Notes under the pieces: model-generated
What the model was told of the DNA's origin: nothing
The model's input: only the letters and a program-made list of their open reading frames with translations
The model's database searches: none
In this document: piece after piece, positions 54,007 to 64,000 of the stretch
Layout: every line of letters starts with the position of its first letter
Numbering within the stretch: position 1 is the stretch's first letter
Source: Guadua angustifolia
Taxonomy: Eukaryota; Streptophyta; Magnoliopsida; Poales; Poaceae
Assembly (NCBI GenBank): GCA_036346375.1
Contig: CM070500.1
Coordinates: forward strand, 75,148,525 to 75,212,524
Reading direction: 5' to 3'
Length of the DNA: 64,000 nt
Made by a program: the position numbers and the translations under genes

Positions 54007-55700
54007 AATTTTTTTTTAATAATACATTTTTTATTCGGAATTTCAAAAATATTCCACGAAAAAAAAATTTCAGAAATATACCTCATGACGTTGGACGTGC
54101 GGCAGGCCTAAATAGAAAAAATACACGGCGGCGGTGTGCGGGCAAGGCGTGGCCTCTGTCGCATGCGTAACGTCGACAGGAACTGAACGGCGTCTGTCGC
54201 CGCGACGGCGTAACGTCTTGACGAGAATCCGAAAAGGCACTGTCGCACGCACGAAAGTCGACGATGAAAATCGGCCGATGGTCGTCTGCGACGACGGGCG
54301 CGGGTTCTGTCGACGATGGTAGTCTGACAGAACATTTATATGAGCGATCGCCCGTCTATTCTCATTTGTGCGCCGGGAAGAAAAGAGAGAGGAGAGGAAG
54401 GAAGAGGAAGAGGGAGAGAGGGAAGAGAGAAGGAAGAAGAGGATATTCTGCATACGGTTTTGAGGTAAAATTTTGTTATTTTTGTTGTTTACTTTTCTTA
54501 GCGAAAGAAATTATGATATGTTAGAAATAGTTAGATCTAGAGCATTGTAGCGATAAATAGTGGTAGATTAGAAATAGTTTTAGATGTATGTTCTGAATAA
54601 ATGTAGGTAAATTGATAGGTCTGACTAGTTCTAGTTTAGAAAATTTAGATATTTTTTGCGGATAGGAGTATATCGGTATATATTGAAGGAAATATAATTA
54701 CGAATGAGTATTTTTTAATATATAAGTACATCGATCTGAATGTATATATTGTTAGGAATGAATTTTTACGGATAGGAGTATATCGGTACATATTGATGGA
54801 AATGTAATTTTTTTTGAGATATAACTACATCGATATGAATTATTAGGAATGTAGATGTTTTTAGGTTAGATATATATTTTCGTACCATGTAGGTATAGTT
54901 ATGTTACGTCATAGTATTTTATACGGAAGATAATTAATTAAGTGGGTGAATGAATGGATTATGAGATATGGCGTAATCGAGTTCCATTTAGGATTTATTA
55001 TGGAGATGGAGTTGTAATGCATGGTTTGGAGGTGCAGATCTAAGTAACATGCGATATGTGGGCGAAGTTTGAGTAGGCTCGAAGAGCGCACATTTAGTTC
55101 CGTGTTGAAATGGTTGTATTATACTTTTCGGATGGAAGAAGACAAGTGTGAGTTGAAGGTATTTTGCCTATGTAGTGTGCTGAAACGACACTATTCTTGG
55201 GGAGTTAGTTGAGCTAAAGGAACGCATCATGGAGATCATATGTGGGGGGGAAGCAGCAAGGGGATGGAATCGAGTGCTTTTAGTGCGAGCATATGAGAGG
55301 ATGTTGCCCCCAAAGCCAGCTTGGACGCCGGTGAGTGTAGTCGGCCTCAAAATGAGCTCGGCTTTGGTGACTTGAAATTGGGGATCTAGCCATGAGCAAC
55401 ATGTTGACAAAGTGGTGAGCAGGTTGATTTCGGAAGGATGATGAAAATGTTGGCCAAGAAGCTGAGGGACCGGTAGGCGAAGGTGAGCAAATTGAGGAAA
55501 TACTTGACTAGGATGGAAGAGGAAGACCTTGAGTACAGTGAGAGCAGAAGAGGAGGACGGCGATGAGTCGGATGAGGAAGATGGAGGAGGTACGAGCCGC
55601 TTGTGCGGTAGAGTGGAGCACGTGACAATTTGAAAATATGGTTGTCAATGAAATGAGGGAGATGCCTTGGCGATCAAATTGTTAATGAGGTTAGGCATAA
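54007..55700 (+). other. MULE 5' region, no clear coding sequence
   Basis: A CG-rich 5' part (54120-54330) with CGTCGAC words and a TTTATAT at 54335 leads into a purine-rich leader and AT-rich introns. The transposase N-terminus is not readable here. Confidence 0.4.
54659..54860. repeat. Two-unit tandem repeat, about 113 bp
   Basis: GGATAGGAGTATATCGGTA and following text repeats at 54660 and 54772 with moderate divergence. Confidence 0.6.
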
Positions 55701-55726
55701 CGGTATGTACCGACAAAAGAAATGTC

Positions 55727-56990
55727 GGCAGGATCCGTGAAAGATTGGGCTCTATCGTTAAGATGGACTTTCGGGGTTAAGAAATCACCCCAACACGCTT
55801 TCTGACGTGGTGTGTGAGATCCATGGGTGTCCGTGGAGAGTGCAGCGTACAAGCCCAAATGGGGCACCCATTGGATATGTTGAAGGTTGAGCGGCATAAA
55901 TGTATGGTCGAGGAAGCGATGATGGCTCACAGGAACCTATCATCCGGGTATGTCGCGAACATCATGTACGCAGAGATAGTGGAGAACACTGAGTTTTGAG
56001 CCCGTGCTATTATCCGAGCAATCGAGAGCAGATATCGAGACACAATTAGCTACGGGAAGGCGTGGAGGGCGGCGAAGGCACTAAAGCGAGGTTTGGGAAG
56101 TTTGAAGACTCGTACCACAACCTCCCCGCCTTTGCTTCGTTGTATTCGGGAAGAAATCACGGGACCTACTATGATTATCAAGATTGTCCGTCGGACAAGT
56201 GGCCAACTAAAATGCATCACGAGGAGAGTGTTCTTCGCATTCGGGCGCTTGCATTAAGGCATTACATCCTCGTAAATCGTTGTTGTGCGTGGGCGGCACA
56301 TTCTTGGCGGAAATCTGAGAGGGCAAATCTTGGCGATTTGTGGGTGTCGATGGGAACAACCAGTCACTGTCTGTTGCCTTTGCCTTCGAGAAAGCGAGAA
56401 CTACGAGAGTTGGTGTGGTTCCTCTGAAACCTAAAGATCGGTGGTCAAAACTCGTCCGGTTGTGCGTCTTTGCATAGCGAGGCATCTTTGGGTTGCTTAG
56501 TGCTATCAACCACAAGCGAGGGAAGATGAGCCATTCCGATGGCACGACTTACGTGAGTCGATGGTGCATGAGGCATTTGGGTGCAAACTTCTATAAGCAA
56601 TTCAAGAACAAGCAAGCGATGAACATATTCAAAAGACTATGTAACTCCAACCAGGAGAGGAAGTTCGAACTCGTGGAAAAATCTTGATGACGACAAGGAA
56701 ACACAAGGAGCGAGCGAACAACGATGGCGCCTGTGGAACACAAGAAAAGCGGTAGAGCCTCTTTTCCCCCGCCAATAGAGGACGAGGCGACTAACCGATA
56801 AATCGGAGGCAAAGGCCAATCAAATGTTTCTCGGACATGGATGAGTCAGAAGCTGGCAAGCGCGTCAAGAAATGCTCATTGTGCAACCAACGAGGACATA
56901 CGTTCAAGAATTGCGGAGCACAAAACGAAGAAGACGAAGGAGGAGATGGTCACCCGACGGTGGGGGAAGGATCGTCCTCTGCGAGGACTG
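55727..56990 (+). pseudogene. MULE (MuDR-type) transposase, decayed
   Basis: Ordered MULE motifs appear over several frames. CEIHGCPWRV lies near 55825. HRNLSSGYVANIMYAEIVEN and IRAIESRYRDTISYGKAWRA follow, then KFEDSYHNLPAF and GTYYDYQD (55895-56180). Next is an LCVGGTFL segment (about 56285-56310), where functional MULEs have CVDGTF, so the first catalytic Asp appears replaced by Gly. GVDGNNQSLSVAFAFEKA and RWCMRHLGANFYKQFKNKQA (56520-56620) follow. A CCHC knuckle KKCSLCNQRGHTFKNC (56865-56914) closes the protein. Stops and frameshifts between these blocks make it inactive. Confidence 0.82.
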
Positions 56991-57264
56991 CTGCAGGACC
57001 TCATCGCACCAGATGACAAGCAGTTTGCATTATCATATGTCGTATCTTAAATTTAAATTTAATCGATGTAACGTGTGTTGTATGAACTATACTTTGTACC
57101 TAGGCTATTGCGAGTGTTGTGGCTTCATAAATTGTTGTAATGAACTTCTCCGTTTTTTATGTGCGTATCTGTTTCAATATATTGTTGTCATGCTTGCGTA
57201 CTTTTACGGACTCTTACATTTACATATGTGTTTCTGCTCTCACTTTCATTTTTTAGATTGCGGT

Positions 57265-59760
57265 ATGGCTCACCAAACAGGAGATGACGAGTGGCGTCTG
57301 AGTTCTTTGGACCAAGACGTCGGTAGTGGTCACCGTGCCGCATAGCCACCGCTGTCCCAGATGATGGAGGGACCTGTGCGGTGGCGCCCTTCGACCTAGA
57401 CCATTGCGCACACTGGGCCTTCGATCGCGTTGGATCCCGAGGTAACATACCAAGATTTAAATTTGTAAACATGTTTGTTTTAGCACCGTGACTACGCTGA
57501 GATCGATATCAATTACATGTTTATGTTTCTTAGACTTGAGCATCGGGCCGCTGCTGGCCGGATGGTGGACCTCTGGGACACCGGTTCCCTTCTGACCGTC
57601 GTGATCACCGCTCTGGTGGATCGGTGGAGGCCGGAGACGACACCTTCCATCTCCTGTCGGGAGATGGCGATCACTACGGGGCGTCTCCTACCTCCTCGGC
57701 CTCCCGATCGCCCGGTGCGGCTATGGTGCCCAGGCGTCTCCCCGATGGCGGCCACGATTCTTCTGCGAAGGTTCGCGAGTGTACTACCACTGCGTGTCTG
57801 GGACCTTCGACCACACACACGGACCGACCTTGAGGTGGCTTATGCAGTTTCAGTAACGTAAGTAGCATTTGAACTAAATTGTGTACGTCTTGCTTGAAAT
57901 AACAAGTGAGCTTTATGTTCTGGCAGGAGCAGATCGTCGAGCCACGGACGACGAGGCTCGCCCGCCACGGAGGCGTACCTCTGGGTGGCTCTTGGTGGAC
58001 CATGTTCACGGCGTCCCATGGGGATAAGCGTGTCCACGCACTGGTGCGATTCGCGAGAGATCGCGGGCGCACCCCGACGCCGTGCCCAAGTACTCATGGG
58101 GCTCGGCGTCTTTGTGCGCCACCTACCAGTGCACTCTGCGTCGAGTGTACACGGTTCGCCGAGGGCTCGATCTTGGAGGATGTCAATGTTACTTCGATTG
58201 TGGGCGTCTGAGAGGTTCCAGATCGGCCGGCCCTAGATCGACTGCTGCACTGTGGTGGGCACGCAGGCGGCGGTGACGTCGGCAGTCGACCATAGGCACC
58301 ATCCGTACTGCGGCGAATGCGATATTGCAATCACGTGTTTGATATTTTTGTTTAACTTTTTCGAGTACTAACGGGCACGTTCTATCGTGACTCTGACCTA
58401 GCTGGCGCTTTTGTTGTCGGGTAGCCTACCCGATTAAATCGCTGCGTTCGACCACCTCACCGACGACGCGTTATTTGGGCCCGTCTGCGACGCAGATTCA
58501 GCGTCGTGTGATGACGTGGCTGTCTACCCTTTGCACACGAGGCGCCGATCTTGGTTCACCCGCCGGTTCCTCGTGTTCGGCGCCCACGTCGAGGGCTCTG
58601 CCCATCCATCGTGTGATGAGGCGTTTGGTCTCGACAGTGTTCGATGCTGCACGACGTCCGTGCGGCCCCACCCGCGCCCACTCGTAAGTTCCTGTATTGA
58701 TGTTTTTATAATTGTTCTCGCGTAATGCTATCTAATAATTTGTACTTATTTTTCACCCACGAGCACGAGAGGAAGGGCGACCTGCGACCACCCCCTGGTA
58801 CGCACGTATGCTGCCTTGGGCTGAGGAGTGGGGAGCAGCCCTCGAGGACGTCTACGTCGAGGCTGCGCCCTACGACGTGCGGACGTACCGGGCGTACCGC
58901 GAGTGGTACACTCCCCGGACTCGTGTGCGTTTGAGTGCGTGTCGATCCCGATCCTCCTAGACACGTTCCTGTGGTGGCGGAACCGTACCCCTCCATATGG
59001 ACTCGGTTCGGCACGCTTTGGTACGTTGCGTCATACCTTCGATATAATTTTTTGTGCTAACTAATTCGTAATTTATTTTGCTAACTAATCCGTAATTTAT
59101 TTTGCGGTGACGTCTTTGCAACTATCAAAGAGGAGCTTCACGGCTTGTACACTCGGTGACCAGCGGAAGGGCGTGGCGAGACAGGCGTCACCCTTTACGT
59201 CGGGAGGTGTCGGACAGCTCGACACGCCCTCGGTAGCCGGGTCCGGCCTCCCTACCGTCGAGGGCGTGCCGCTTAAGCGGGGCCAGGTGCGCCAGTGCGT
59301 CTTCACACGGTCCCGCCCGCAGTGCGAGAGGGCGCAACCAGAGATCGATCTTTGGTGAAATCTTGAAATGCCTTTGTTCAAGTGTTACAATCGCGTATTA
59401 TAATGCTCAAAACAATTCTTTATTTGGTACAGGCCGCGAGCACACTTCTTCACGCACGATCTGGACACGCTCTCGATGACGACGACAACGGCGATGCGGA
59501 CCGGAGGACTACCGTGATTACCTCTCCACGGGCGTCTTTGGGGTGGGGCATCATCATCACGGCCGACGGACCGCCACCACCGACGCAGCCTAGTCGAAGA
59601 TGCGGGCGCCAAAGCCGACGCAGCTACTGCTTGCACGCGAGCGCCTCGGCTAGGCGCGAAGAGGTGCGCCTCTGCGATTCGCGTACTCAGCGGGACTGTG
59701 TTCGGAGGAGGAGGCCTCCCGAAGCGAGGCCGGCAGAGTTTCTTTTGATTTTATTATTGC
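57265..59760 (+). pseudogene. Plant mobile domain (PMD) protein gene
   Basis: Starting near ATG 57265, exon pieces give SQMMEGPVRWRP-like text, an intron-like gap, then from 57534 VVITALVDRWRPET. In functional PMD proteins ALVxRWRPETHTFHLxxGEM follows, and CREMAIT is still visible here. Further pieces are a KYSWGSASLCATYQ-like segment (58085-58130), LRLWASERFQIGRP (about 58190-58235), WFTRRFLVFGAHVEG (58550) and YDVRTYRAYREWYTPRTRV (58870-58930). This order matches the PMD of the MAIN/MAIL family. Genomic MAIN/MAIL1 proteins act in silencing and meristem maintenance. TE-borne copies have no known role. Several frameshifts and at least two stops are present. Confidence 0.75.
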
Positions 59761-59929
59761 CGGTATGTTATGTACTAAGTGTTTCATTTGAAATATATTG
59801 CACTTGCATTTGTATTTTTGTAAACTTAATCTTACGTACTTAGTTGTTCCTTTCATCGGCTAGGACGCTTTGTCACACACCTAGCACCTTTACTCCTTGG
59901 TAGCACCTTTACCACGAAGACCGACAACA

Positions 59930-60150
59930 GACGCAATGACTTTTCCAGCGATGTGACTACTCGCGCTAGCAACTTTACCAAGCGACACGACAACACACGC
60001 ATATGACTTTTCGGTAGCGATGTGACTACTCACGCTAGCGACTTTACCGGTGAGACGACATCACGCCATTAAATGACAACCTGTTGCAACACGCCATGAA
60101 ATGAGAACACGCCGCAACACGCCATGAAATGACAACACGCCGCACCACAG
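59930..60150. repeat. Tandem repeats upstream of the small ORF
   Basis: Two units of about 75 bp (core ATGACTTTTC.GTAGCGATGTGACTACTC) are followed by three units of about 27 bp (AACACGCCATGAAATGA.AAC). They end about 50 bp before the TATA box. Confidence 0.75.
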
Positions 60151-60197
60151 CTGCAAAGCAAGAGCTGTAATTGTGTGGAGTAACCCCTCACCACCAC

Positions 60198-60204
60198 TAT
60201 AAAA
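60198..60204 (+). promoter_or_regulatory. TATA box before the small ORF
   Basis: CACTATAAAACAGGTCCGAG lies 40-46 bp before the ATG of the small ORF and has plant-consensus form. Confidence 0.6.
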
Positions 60205-60243
60205 CAGGTCCGAGGGGTAGACATCCAACACAGCCAAACCACA

Positions 60244-60435
60244 ATGTCGTTCTACCGTCGCCTCTTCAACAAGCAGAGGTCATCCCCAATATCCGGATGC
60301 GATGGCGTCGCCGACGCTGGTTCTCGCGAGTTGCCCGACCCAAATCTGTTGCAACCTCTCGGCGAAGATGATGCAATCTACCTATGGAGAGGCGGCGGCT
60401 GGGAGCACTGCGGAACCCATGGAGTTCTTTCATAG
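60244..60435 (+). CDS. Small ORF of unknown function (63 aa)
   Basis: ATG at 60244 in the context CACAATGTCG opens MSFYRRLFNKQRSSPISGCD. The product is basic at the start and then acidic and Trp/Gly-rich (EDDAIYLWRGGGWEHCG), ending TAG at 60435. A good TATA box lies upstream and a tandem-repeat tract sits further upstream. I recognise no domain. It could be the start of a longer gene truncated here, or an accessory MULE product reading outward. Confidence 0.4.
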   Translation: MSFYRRLFNKQRSSPISGCDGVADAGSRELPDPNLLQPLGEDDAIYLWRGGGWEHCGTHGVLS

Positions 60436-60810
60436 TAGGGATTGAGCGGTGTCCAGGACAAATCGCAAAATTAGAACGGTCGGGGTAATATCGAAAATGT
60501 ATGACATCATTCATTTGTATCGGATAGGCGGAACGATCATTTGTTCCACCATGACGAACGATACTTTAGTTAGTTAGTTAAATCACCATTGTAATGCCCT
60601 TGTAATATCATCTAATCTATTGCTTATTTTATCATCCGAACTTTGGTGTATGTGCCCTTATATATGTATTGTTTGAATTTTAAAAATTCCTCATATCTTA
60701 AAATAATTTGAAATTTTTATGGTAATATCAGCGATATATCGGAACCTCCATAAAGAGTTTCAAAATTTTTCTCGTCGTAAAAGTTTCCATGGTTTCGTGG
60801 CGCAAGTGTT

Positions 60811-61139
60811 TTTTCCGATTTTCGCAACAAAATGCCGAGGCAACGTCCATTATCTCGCCCATACGTAAGTGATAGCCGCATTAAATGAGGCCGCCCTTGA
60901 TTTTTTCGTATTTTTGGACCATGTCCGACCACTTGAGACTACGAAAACCCTAAGTGGCCACGATTACGAGTCGTTCGTGCTTGTGAGTGCCTTTTCCGAT
61001 TTTGGTAACAAAATCTTTGGGCGGCGTCGACCATCTCGCAAACGCAAGTGGTATGCCACGTTCGTGAGGCCGCCGTGCTTTTTTTCCGTCAATTTTACGC
61101 CATATTGGCGGACCTTACGAGGCTACGAAAACCCTAAGT
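60811..61139. repeat. Two-unit tandem repeat, about 181 bp
   Basis: Each unit runs from TTTTCCGATTTT.G.AACAAAAT to GACTACGAAAACCCTAAGT-like text (60811-60955 and 60992-61139). Confidence 0.75.
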
Positions 61140-61384
61140 AAAATCGTATCACTAACGAAATAAAATAAATTTTTCCGATTCATTACTGGACAATTATGTA
61201 CAACCAATTTACAACAAAATTGTACCTCGTAGTCCCATATCGTGGGTGTATGGGAGCGAGTCGATGAAAGTAGGCACCCTCCACCACGGGGTGGAAGGGA
61301 ATGAGAGGTGCACTGCGACGGTGTGCACTCTACCATACCCCAGTATGTGCTAAAAGAGGAGATGAGCATGCATGATGCATCATA

Positions 61385-61745
61385 TGCATGGAAATTGTGC
61401 AATCTGCATTGCATTGTCGATGATGAATCATGATTTATGCCTTGATTGTAATGTATAGATATGAGAGTCTTCTTTTTGTGGTGTATGGATATGAATTCTT
61501 CTTTTGGTATGGCAAATGTGCAATCTGCATTGCATTGTCAATGATGGATCATGTTTTATGCATTGATGGTGATGTATAGATATGAGATTCTTCTCTTTGT
61601 GGTGTATAGATATGAATTCTTCTTTTGGTATGGCATATTTGCATCTGCATTGCACTAATAATAATGAATCATGTTTAGTGAGTCGATTGTGAGGTATGGA
61701 TCTGAGATTCTTCTTTTGTATGTTTTGTGTACTTGAGCATGAAGG
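61385..61745. repeat. Three-unit satellite-like repeat, about 121 bp
   Basis: GTGCAATCTGCATTGCATTG starts units at 61397 and 61518, and a diverged third begins near 61639. Each contains GATATGAATTCTTCTTTTGG or GATATGAGATTCTTCTTT. Confidence 0.85.
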
Positions 61746-62786
61746 CGACAAATAAAGCGTAAATGGTAAATCGTGGAGCTAATGGCATTTATAGATTGAG
61801 GATTAAGTCGTGGACTCATCCAAAGGTGGCTATCGAGGTATGAGTACGTTTAAATAATTCTGAGTTGGTTGTGGTATTTGGAATCGTTTTGGTTCATTTA
61901 TTTACCAAGTTCATCAAGCGATTGAATATGTTACCTTTCAAAGTTTTGGTATTTCGTTGGATTCGATTCGTTTCTTATTTGATGCACTTTCTTTGAGTCT
62001 TGGACTCACGCTTGTTTACTTCTGTTTTAGGTGCCTTGAAGCTGCCTCATGGGATGGGAGTAGAGCACGTGCACGACTTCGGTCACCAACAACCCCGTTA
62101 ATTATTTCATTAATAATGGTTGTAATAAATGCGATTGTATTGTGTTGATCGGCGTTGCGTAGTTGATTAATTGCCGATTGAAAATGTGATTGATTATCTA
62201 AGGACTGTTAGAATGATATCATATAAGCGCTATTGTTCTTTTGCCTGCTGAGTGGATGTCCTCTGTTCTAGAGAGGTCATGCCGAAATTTTGTAGATTTT
62301 AGTGACTTAGTTTCAAACCGGTTTAAGAGCTTAGAGATTAAATTCGTTTTCAGTCTTTTCGTAGAAGTATCATTCTTTTGAATGGGTTTTGGGTAGCATT
62401 CGCGGTGCGTTTGGCGCCGGGGTGTTACATGATTGAGTTAGGTCCAAAGATGGATGAGATGATGAGAACGGGATAAGGACGGCATCATGAGGTGATGGAC
62501 GTCAAGAGAAGATCCCGAAGTCAAAGAAGAGGAGTCGAGTGATGATCCCGAGGGAGTATAAAAGTGAAGATCATAAAGACCCCAAAGGGGATTGCTTGCG
62601 CGCGACGACGAAGGTATAATTAGATAGGCTAAGGACTTTGTAGTCTTTGAGTCTAAGGTTTTTGTCGCCGTTCTATTAAGAGGGGTTGTCTCCTAGCTTG
62701 AATTTCATCATGTGTTGGTGATCTCAATCCGCGTTCACTCAAGCTCAAACCTTTTGGATTTGGTTTTTGCATAAGAGTTAACCATT

Positions 62787-63298
62787 TGGCATGTGTTGCG
62801 AATGGGTTAAACTCATGCTTGGTTGTTATTTGTTTATGCTCTGATTTGCATGTGTTGCAAAGATGAATAGCATATGCATTTGGTTTTCGCATAATGCTTT
62901 GATTTGCATGTGTTGCAAATAGGATAAGTTATATGCGTTGGCTTTTGCGTGAAGTTCACTTTTGCATGTGTTGCGAATGTTGAAGCTTCACGTTTTGCTT
63001 TCATTCACAAAACAAATCTTTCTAAAACCTGTGGTTGCTTAGAGCTAAGTTTTGCATGTGTTGCAAAAGGAGAGAGCTCAAGCACGATTTGGTGTTTGTG
63101 TGGTTGTATGGAGCTAGAGGCTTGCATGTGTTGCAAGTAAAGAGCTCATACGTGTGATTTGGTTTTAGTTGTTGTATGGTTTTGGTGTGAAGCTGTTTTG
63201 TGGTTGCATGGGACTAGAGAATTGCATGTGTTGCAATTAGAGAGTTCATGCACCTTGATTTGATGTTGCTTGGAGCTAGACTTTTGCATGTGTTGCAA
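62787..63298. repeat. Eight copies of TTGCATGTGTTGCAA
   Basis: Copies start at 62787, 62846, 62904, 62962, 63052, 63122, 63222 and 63284. Each is an inverted pair TTGCA/TGCAA around TGTGT. The surrounding unit is partly conserved (TTTGGTTTTTGCATAA-like text before several). Confidence 0.92.
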
Positions 63299-63689
63299 AG
63301 AGTAGTGCTCAAGCATGAAATTGTGTTTATTGAGTTATTTGCAAGTTCGTTGTGCGAATAAACTAAGGTTTATGAGTCCGGAATCCCGAGAGCATGTGAG
63401 TAGGGCTTGCAACGGGTGTTGGCAAGTTGACTGGGTCTCGTGTTGACCTTCACATGGCTAGGGGGATTAATCTCATAAACTCGAGTTTGATTTGCTTAAT
63501 ACGATTTGCAAATAGATTTTGGTTTGTTTGCGAAATGTGTTTTCGCGATTTGGTTGAAATTCTTTGAGCATGAGCTAAAGTGGTGCAAATGTGTTTTGCA
63601 TGTGTGTATGATCATGTGTTGATCATCAAATGGCTCAAGAAATAAGCATTTGGTTTTCCGGAGAAAAGATTGCGAAAAATCGTGCTGAG

Positions 63690-63990
63690 TCTGTCAGGGG
63701 CGGTGTGACCGGCCCCTGGTTGGTCGGACCGGCCGGGCGGTTGGACCGGCCCGGGTCCGGTCGGACCGGGCGTCTTGATGTGACCGCCCCGTCGCGGTGC
63801 AATTTTTCAGAGAGTGTGTTTTGCTGATTTTGTACAAAGTGAGCGCGGCCGTAAAGTGCGGTCGGCCGGCGTCTTGATCTGACCGGGTGATGTCGGTCGG
63901 ACCGGCCGGTAATCGGGGCCCGACCGTTGGCTGTGGAGCTTTGTCGGACCGGCGTGGTCCGGTCGGACCGGGATTTTGCTGATTCTGCCC
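63690..63990. repeat. GGTCGGACCGG palindrome cluster
   Basis: Repeated CCGGTCGGACCGG-type words in a GC-rich tract form odd-length dyads around TCGGA. At least five are visible before the window ends. Confidence 0.8.
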
Positions 63991-64000
63991 ATTTCGACCC

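Larger units (their letters stand above)
54007..60440 (+). mobile_element. MULE (Mutator-like) element with PMD gene, bounds uncertain
   Basis: Block homology stops at 53999. The following 6 kb holds a decayed MULE transposase and then a plant mobile domain gene, both on the plus strand. MULEs that carry PMD genes are known in plants. Neither terminal inverted repeat could be matched, and no 9-bp duplication was found, so both ends are approximate. Confidence 0.55.
60641..62437 (-). mobile_element. Probable gypsy (chromovirus) LTR, minus orientation
   Basis: The right edge reads GGCGCCGGGGTGTTACA at 62437. On the minus strand that is TGTAACACCCCGGCGCC, the usual start of grass chromovirus LTRs. 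Minus-strand text further in (AAATTTCGGCATGACCTCTC, CGAAAACCCTAAGT-type words) also fits. Neither the left edge nor internal coding sequence was identified, so it is a partial or solo LTR. Confidence 0.5.
62438..64000 (+). mobile_element. LTR-like region with palindromic repeat arrays
   Basis: TGTAGTCTTTGAGTCTAAGG and TTTTTGTCGCCGTTCTATTA followed by AGAGGGG (62635-62690) resemble the U3/R text of several grass LTRs. Eight TTGCATGTGTTGCAA repeats follow (62787-63298), and a GGTCGGACCGG-rich tract begins at 63690. No coding sequence is seen. The region runs past the window edge. Confidence 0.5.

Noticed and set aside
61428..61751. A 107-codon His-rich minus-strand frame
   Set aside because: It is a translation of the 121-bp tandem repeat and has no independent support.
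62787..63298. CRISPR-like array of TTGCATGTGTTGCAA
   Set aside because: Spacers are related and irregular, the repeat is short, and the context is a plant LTR-like region.
1..64000. tRNA, rRNA or organellar DNA insertions
   Set aside because: I looked for tRNA-like folds and rRNA core words and saw none; the TGGTATCAGAGCC matches are retroelement primer sites, not tRNA genes.

Overview
The window looks like repeat-dense nuclear DNA of a grass (Poaceae). It contains DUF1618 genes, a protein family known mainly from grasses. The transposons are the classes usual in grass genomes: Sirevirus-like Ty1/copia, chromovirus-type Ty3/gypsy with very long LTRs, hAT, PIF/Harbinger, CACTA and MULE elements. 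I see no bacterial operon, CRISPR array, rRNA or tRNA gene. The species cannot be named from sequence alone.

Left part (1-17.5 kb). 1-1413 is one copy of a block that recurs at 51400-53999. Next come a Tourist-like MITE (1603-1877) and a hAT element (1884-4160) that carries a second, Ac/Ds-like hAT (2300-3848) inside it. A LINE 3' tail and a decayed minus-strand Ty3/gypsy copy (about 4.99-7.2 kb) follow. A PIF/Harbinger-like element (7219-9237) holds exon fragments of a subtilase propeptide (I9) gene and of RAD51. Then come a broken DUF1618 piece, a CACTA end with glutathione reductase exon fragments, a hAT remnant, and a nearly complete 5.3 kb hAT (12197-17497) with a decayed RICESLEEPER-type transposase.

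Middle (18.2-51.4 kb). A probable solo gypsy LTR (about 18240-33046) is split by an 11.65 kb Sirevirus-like copia element (19001-30650, TSD GATTC). The copia element carries an extra ORF downstream of pol and many copies of a short dyad motif. Next is a DUF1618 gene (34115-36025) and a second DUF1618 copy (37345-39480) broken by a hAT (37957-39050). A full-length minus-strand chromovirus follows (39578-51392, TSD TTGGC, LTRs of 2.8 and 3.1 kb). Its gag-protease-RT frame is long and open, but two single-base frameshifts follow it.

Right part (51.4-64 kb). The second copy of the duplicated block has gained a Harbinger-like MITE with a nested hAT, another hAT and a LINE tail; the first copy shows the empty sites. 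Beyond it are a decayed MULE transposase, a plant mobile domain (PMD) gene in the same orientation, a small TATA-preceded ORF, satellite-like tandem repeats, a probable gypsy LTR edge, and the start of an LTR-like region with palindromic repeat arrays.

Host genes are almost absent. The only candidate with a near-complete reading path is the DUF1618 gene at 34-36 kb, and it needs several frame corrections. Many lesions are single-base indels in homopolymer runs, so part of the apparent decay may be consensus error.
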